A DNA stretch of 15,791 nt, taken from contig JAISPH010000160.1 in NCBI GenBank assembly GCA_031275035.1, positions 1 through 15,791 on the forward strand, in the 5' to 3' direction. Shown here piece by piece: positions 13,645 to 15,791 of the stretch. The notes under the pieces are model-generated. The model was not told where the DNA came from and searched no databases. It was given only the letters and a program-made list of their open reading frames with translations. Position numbers and translations under genes: made by a program. The stretch comes from Treponema sp. (GTDB lineage: Bacteria; Spirochaetota; Spirochaetia; Treponematales; Breznakiellaceae). How positions within the stretch are numbered: position 1 is the first letter of the stretch; each line of letters opens with the position of its first letter.

Positions 13645-13681
13645 AAAAAACGTGGATTTCTTAATGAAATCCACGTTTTTT
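13645..13681. terminator. Strong bidirectional intrinsic terminator
   Basis: A perfect 16-bp stem (13645-13660 with 13666-13681) closes a 5-nt loop. The stem begins with six A and ends with six T, so it works as a rho-independent terminator in both directions. It probably ends the DUF4954 transcript, and could also stop minus-strand transcription coming from the diacylglycerol-kinase side. Confidence 0.85.
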
Positions 13682-13686
13682 GGGAA

Positions 13687-13721
13687 ACTTGTTTGATAAC
13701 CCGGTTGGTTATCGAACAAGT
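13687..13721. other. Third hairpin of the 3' array
   Basis: The arms 13687-13700 and 13708-13721 pair over 14 bp with one G-T mismatch. The loop region CCGGTTG is the same as in the hairpin at 4587-4627. No T-run follows on either side. Confidence 0.65.
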
Positions 13722-13753
13722 CCAATGAACCTCCGGCCCAAAAGCCATGGCCG

Positions 13754-13798
13754 ATGCCGCCGGCATGGACGCCGCGGGCATGGACGCCGCCGGGCGCG
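13754..13798. repeat. Three-unit 15-bp tandem repeat
   Basis: The units 13754-13768, 13769-13783 and 13784-13798 are variants of GAYGCCGCSGGCATG; the third diverges at its end and runs into repeat family B. The 15-bp period keeps any reading frame open, which explains the long spurious open frames here. Confidence 0.65.
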
Positions 13799-13872
13799 AT
13801 AGCGCCCATAAATCCATACCTCCCGGCAAACGGCCCGGAGGGACGTATGACCTAAAAGCCGGAGCCGCCGGG
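13784..13872. repeat. Dispersed hairpin repeat family B, copy 2
   Basis: Its reverse complement matches 8936-9043, including the flank GGCTCCGGCTTTT. The core hairpin is better here than in copy 1: CCTCC pairs with GGAGG around a GGC-CGTTT-GCC inner stem, with CATA/TATG at the base. Confidence 0.75.
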
Positions 13873-14003
13873 GGAGAAGCTGCGATGCGGAGACCGGAGG
13901 CTGCGGCATACGCTCTCCGGGGAGACGGGCCTCCGCGGGGCAGGGCGCGGGCCGGAGGTCCGGGCGGCGGCGGGTCCGGCGACTGGCCGCCGGTATCTTT
14001 GCC

Positions 14004-15104
14004 CTAGAGCCTTGTCAGAATGGGTATGGCCGGTTCGGTCAGCTCGATGGAGGCGGGAAAATCCACGGGATGCAGCAGCACCGCCTCCCCGTCCATCTGG
14101 GCCAGGATGGGGTACTCCCCCCGGAATTCAACCCTGGACGCGTTAAAGAGTTTGGACTCGGGCTTATTGATATGTTTCCCCGAGAGGAAAAGCCCTTTCA
14201 GGGCCACCTTCCTCAGGAGGGACATCTGCTTTACGGCGCAGACATTCCTGTCGTCGGGCAGTATCCATTTGTGGGAACCGTAGGTCCGGCGGCCGCTGAT
14301 GCCCACCGCCAAAAGGAGCAGCGGCTCCCTGAAAGAAGCCGTCTCCCTGCCCTTCCCGTCCAGGGCCCGCACTTCCATGGGCCCCACCTTGTACACCAGA
14401 TCGTAGAGGAGGGAGGCTATGTCCACCCACAGCTTATAGCTGTCTCCGGGAAGCTTCCCCTTTGTTTTGTTGGTCATGTGGGTAATAAAGGCGTCGATGC
14501 CCACCGAAAGAATGTTAAAGGCCAGGAAAGGGCCCTTCCCCTGGACGGAGGTGGTAAGCCGCAGCGCCCGGGTATACCCTATGTTGGAAGGATAGATCAG
14601 CAGATCCAGGGCCTTGTCCAGTTCCCATGCGTCGGCGCCGTCGTTGCCGGTTCCCATGGGAAGGCGGAGAATGGCGAAACCGGAGCGTACCGCCGCTCCC
14701 GCCTGGTAAAGGGCGATAAGGGCCTCCAGGCTTGTGCCGTCCCCGCCGGCGGTGATAATAAGATGAAAGCGGCCGGACCGGTCCGAAGCGGCCTCGCCGG
14801 TAAGGGCTTCCACGATTTTACCCGCATGTCCCGGACCGGCGGTGGGGATGAGCCCCAGGGCGCCCAGGGCCCCGCCCTGTTCCAGGGCGGTCCGGGAAGG
14901 CCCCGCCCCGGACCGGCGGGGATTGGAAGCGGCCCGGGCCGTATAATCCCGGAGAATCCGTTCATGCCGCTTCCACCGGGAACGGATGGTAAAGCCCCCG
15001 GCGGTGGGGTTGGCGATGACAGTCCAGTCCAGGGGCCGTTCGGGAACGACAAGACAGCGGGAACAAATATCCGACAGGGCGGAGGCAAAATCTCCCAGGT
15101 TCAC
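14004..15104 (-). CDS. Diacylglycerol kinase-family (DAGK catalytic domain) lipid or sphingosine kinase-like protein
   Basis: A 366-residue protein with the DAGK/YegS/sphingosine-kinase fold, which phosphorylates lipid hydroxyls using ATP at the cytoplasmic membrane face. Diagnostic motifs are VIANPTAGG (residues 29-37), IITAGGDGTSLEAL with GGDGT at 120-124, LPMGTGNDGAD with GTGND at 151-155, and MDGEAV in the C-terminal beta domain. It is longer than the common 300-residue bacterial members, with an extra N-terminal 25 residues and a basic, glycine-rich insert around 55-95. The lipid substrate is not known. The start is GTG, chosen because a promoter ends exactly 6 nt before it and no Shine-Dalgarno is visible. 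It lies 24 nt downstream of the HAD gene at 15129. Confidence 0.85.
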   Translation of the reverse strand: MNLGDFASALSDICSRCLVVPERPLDWTVIANPTAGGFTIRSRWKRHERILRDYTARAASNPRRSGAGPSRTALEQGGALGALGLIPTAGPGHAGKIVEALTGEAASDRSGRFHLIITAGGDGTSLEALIALYQAGAAVRSGFAILRLPMGTGNDGADAWELDKALDLLIYPSNIGYTRALRLTTSVQGKGPFLAFNILSVGIDAFITHMTNKTKGKLPGDSYKLWVDIASLLYDLVYKVGPMEVRALDGKGRETASFREPLLLLAVGISGRRTYGSHKWILPDDRNVCAVKQMSLLRKVALKGLFLSGKHINKPESKLFNASRVEFRGEYPILAQMDGEAVLLHPVDFPASIELTEPAIPILTRL

Positions 15105-15110
15105 CAGTAC

Positions 15111-15139
15111 AGGATAACCCAGGTCCGGTCAAATGACAA
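15111..15139 (-). promoter_or_regulatory. Leaderless-type promoter of the diacylglycerol kinase-family gene
   Basis: On the minus strand TTGTCA (15134-15139) is 17 bp from TATCCT (15111-15116). GTACTG (6 nt) then separates the -10 from the GTG at 15104. The -35 lies within the final codons of the upstream HAD gene. Transcription would begin at the G of the start codon. Confidence 0.6.
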
Positions 15140-15791
15140 CCGGAAACTTACGAAAAAGAGCCCGCAGCGGCGGCGGAAGCCGGTAGACATCCTCTACTCC
15201 CCCGACCAGGACGCCCCCCATTCCCATCTCCTGGGGCAGTTCAATATCAATCTCATAGCGGTCCCCTATGGAGACGCATCCCCGGGGATCGAGGCCCAGC
15301 AGTTCCGCCGCCTTGAGGTAGGGCGCCCGGTGGGGTTTTGAAACCCCGCAGGTATCCATGCCGACGATGACCGGAAAGAATTCCTCCGCCCCCAGGGCCC
15401 GGAGGGTTTTGCGGGCGACCAGCACGGGATTATTGGTAACCAGGGCCAGGGCATAGTCCGCCTTGAGGATGTTGAGGGTTTCCTTCAATTTTGGATCCTC
15501 CCCAAGGAAATCCCCCGGTTCCAGGAGCTCCTCCCGCCAGCGTATGCTTTGGTCCAGGGAAATCCCCATGGCGGCCAGAACATTTCCCAGGCTGGTCCCC
15601 TTTCCGTTATGGGAGGCGGCCCATTCCTTCCGGTAAAGGGCGATATCCTCCTCCAGTTCTTCCGCGGTTTTTCCTTTGAAGGCGGCGGCCTGCCGGAGAA
15701 TGCGGTCAATCTGGAACCGGGCGTATTCCTGGCTGGTATAGAGGGTCAGATCCATATCGAAGATCAAAGCGGTAATTTCTTGAGGAAGCCC
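15129..15791 (-). CDS. HAD-superfamily hydrolase, 5' end outside the window
   Basis: A 220-residue fragment, open to the right edge, so the true start is not visible; the frame continues upstream of LIFDMD as GLPQEITA, which fits a normal N-terminus. HAD motifs in order are FDMDLTLY (both Asp present, Leu in place of the common Gly), a helical cap rich in charged residues, LVTNNP (motif II), the Lys in SKPHRAPY (motif III), and CVSIGDRYEIDIELPQEMG (motif IV). The DMDxTLY form is seen in pyrimidine 5'-nucleotidase-like and related HAD phosphatases, so a nucleotide or sugar-phosphate substrate is plausible but not shown. It ends 24 nt before the diacylglycerol-kinase-family start and carries that gene's -35 element. 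Confidence 0.82.
   Translation of the reverse strand, partial: GLPQEITALIFDMDLTLYTSQEYARFQIDRILRQAAAFKGKTAEELEEDIALYRKEWAASHNGKGTSLGNVLAAMGISLDQSIRWREELLEPGDFLGEDPKLKETLNILKADYALALVTNNPVLVARKTLRALGAEEFFPVIVGMDTCGVSKPHRAPYLKAAELLGLDPRGCVSIGDRYEIDIELPQEMGMGGVLVGGVEDVYRLPPPLRALFRKFPVVI

Larger units (their letters stand above)
13587..14003. other. 417-bp intergenic region filled with hairpins and repeats
   Basis: No credible gene is present. The left half (13593-13721) is AT-richer and carries three successive hairpins. The right half is very GC-rich and holds a three-unit 15-bp tandem repeat, repeat family B copy 2, and about 130 bp of GC-rich sequence (13873-14003) in which I recognise nothing. 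The long open frames across it are a by-product of GC-rich repeats. Confidence 0.75.

Noticed and set aside
13754..13798. CRISPR-like array
   Set aside because: The 15-bp units are directly adjacent with no spacers, so it is a simple tandem repeat.
13747..14007. 86-codon plus-strand open frame after the DUF4954 gene
   Set aside because: It is translation of the 15-bp tandem repeat and repeat family B. The composition is alanine/glycine/arginine-rich with no domain, no ribosome binding site and no promoter.
14070..15341. 423-codon plus-strand open frame opposite the diacylglycerol kinase and HAD genes
   Set aside because: It spans two real minus-strand genes with intact motifs and their junction. 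It has no domain of its own.

Overview
The window looks like chromosomal DNA of a GC-rich spirochaete from the Treponema side of the phylum, possibly a termite-gut or Breznakiellaceae-type lineage. This is inferred from the gene mix: a DUF4954 beta-helix protein, a DUF4912-GH57 pair, an excisionase-type HTH fused to a PTS EIIA domain, a TrpR-family regulator and a Gate-domain membrane protein. No rRNA, tRNA, CRISPR array, transposase or phage gene was seen. I could not run a search, so the taxon is a judgement.

Layout. 1-219: tail of a small DUF4418-like membrane protein (+). 311-3383 (-): a pseudouridine synthase, then a DUF4912 protein followed 6 nt later by a GH57 glucan-branching-type enzyme. 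3413-4579 (+): an exported transglutaminase-fold protein, convergent with the HTH-EIIA regulator (4705-5352, -) across a shared hairpin. 5490-5888 (-): cytidine deaminase, divergent from a tight + operon of three genes (5987-8876): a membrane-anchored propeller-like protein, a degenerate M23/LytM-like exported protein and a methyltransferase. 9116-10093 (+): a Gph-type HAD phosphatase and a TrpR-like regulator. 10270-11244 (-) and 11367-13586 (+): divergent Gate-domain membrane protein and DUF4954 protein. 14004-15791 (-): a diacylglycerol-kinase-family protein and a second HAD hydrolase that runs off the right edge.

Two threads stand out beyond the genes. First, five starts (9116, 9800, 11244, 11367, 15104) have a sigma70-like -35/-10 pair with exactly 17 bp spacing, ending only 6-7 nt before the start codon, mostly with no Shine-Dalgarno. 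That geometry predicts leaderless mRNAs. Other genes in the same window (5352, 5888, 5987) have ordinary ribosome binding sites, so two translation-start modes appear to coexist. Second, the intergenic spaces hold at least three different dispersed, hairpin-forming repeat families, each with two copies here. One copy forms the 3' end of the methyltransferase gene and supplies both its stop codon and an intrinsic terminator.

Two proteins look catalytically altered: the GH57 enzyme has Asn where the family has its catalytic Asp, and the M23-like protein has lost its zinc ligands.
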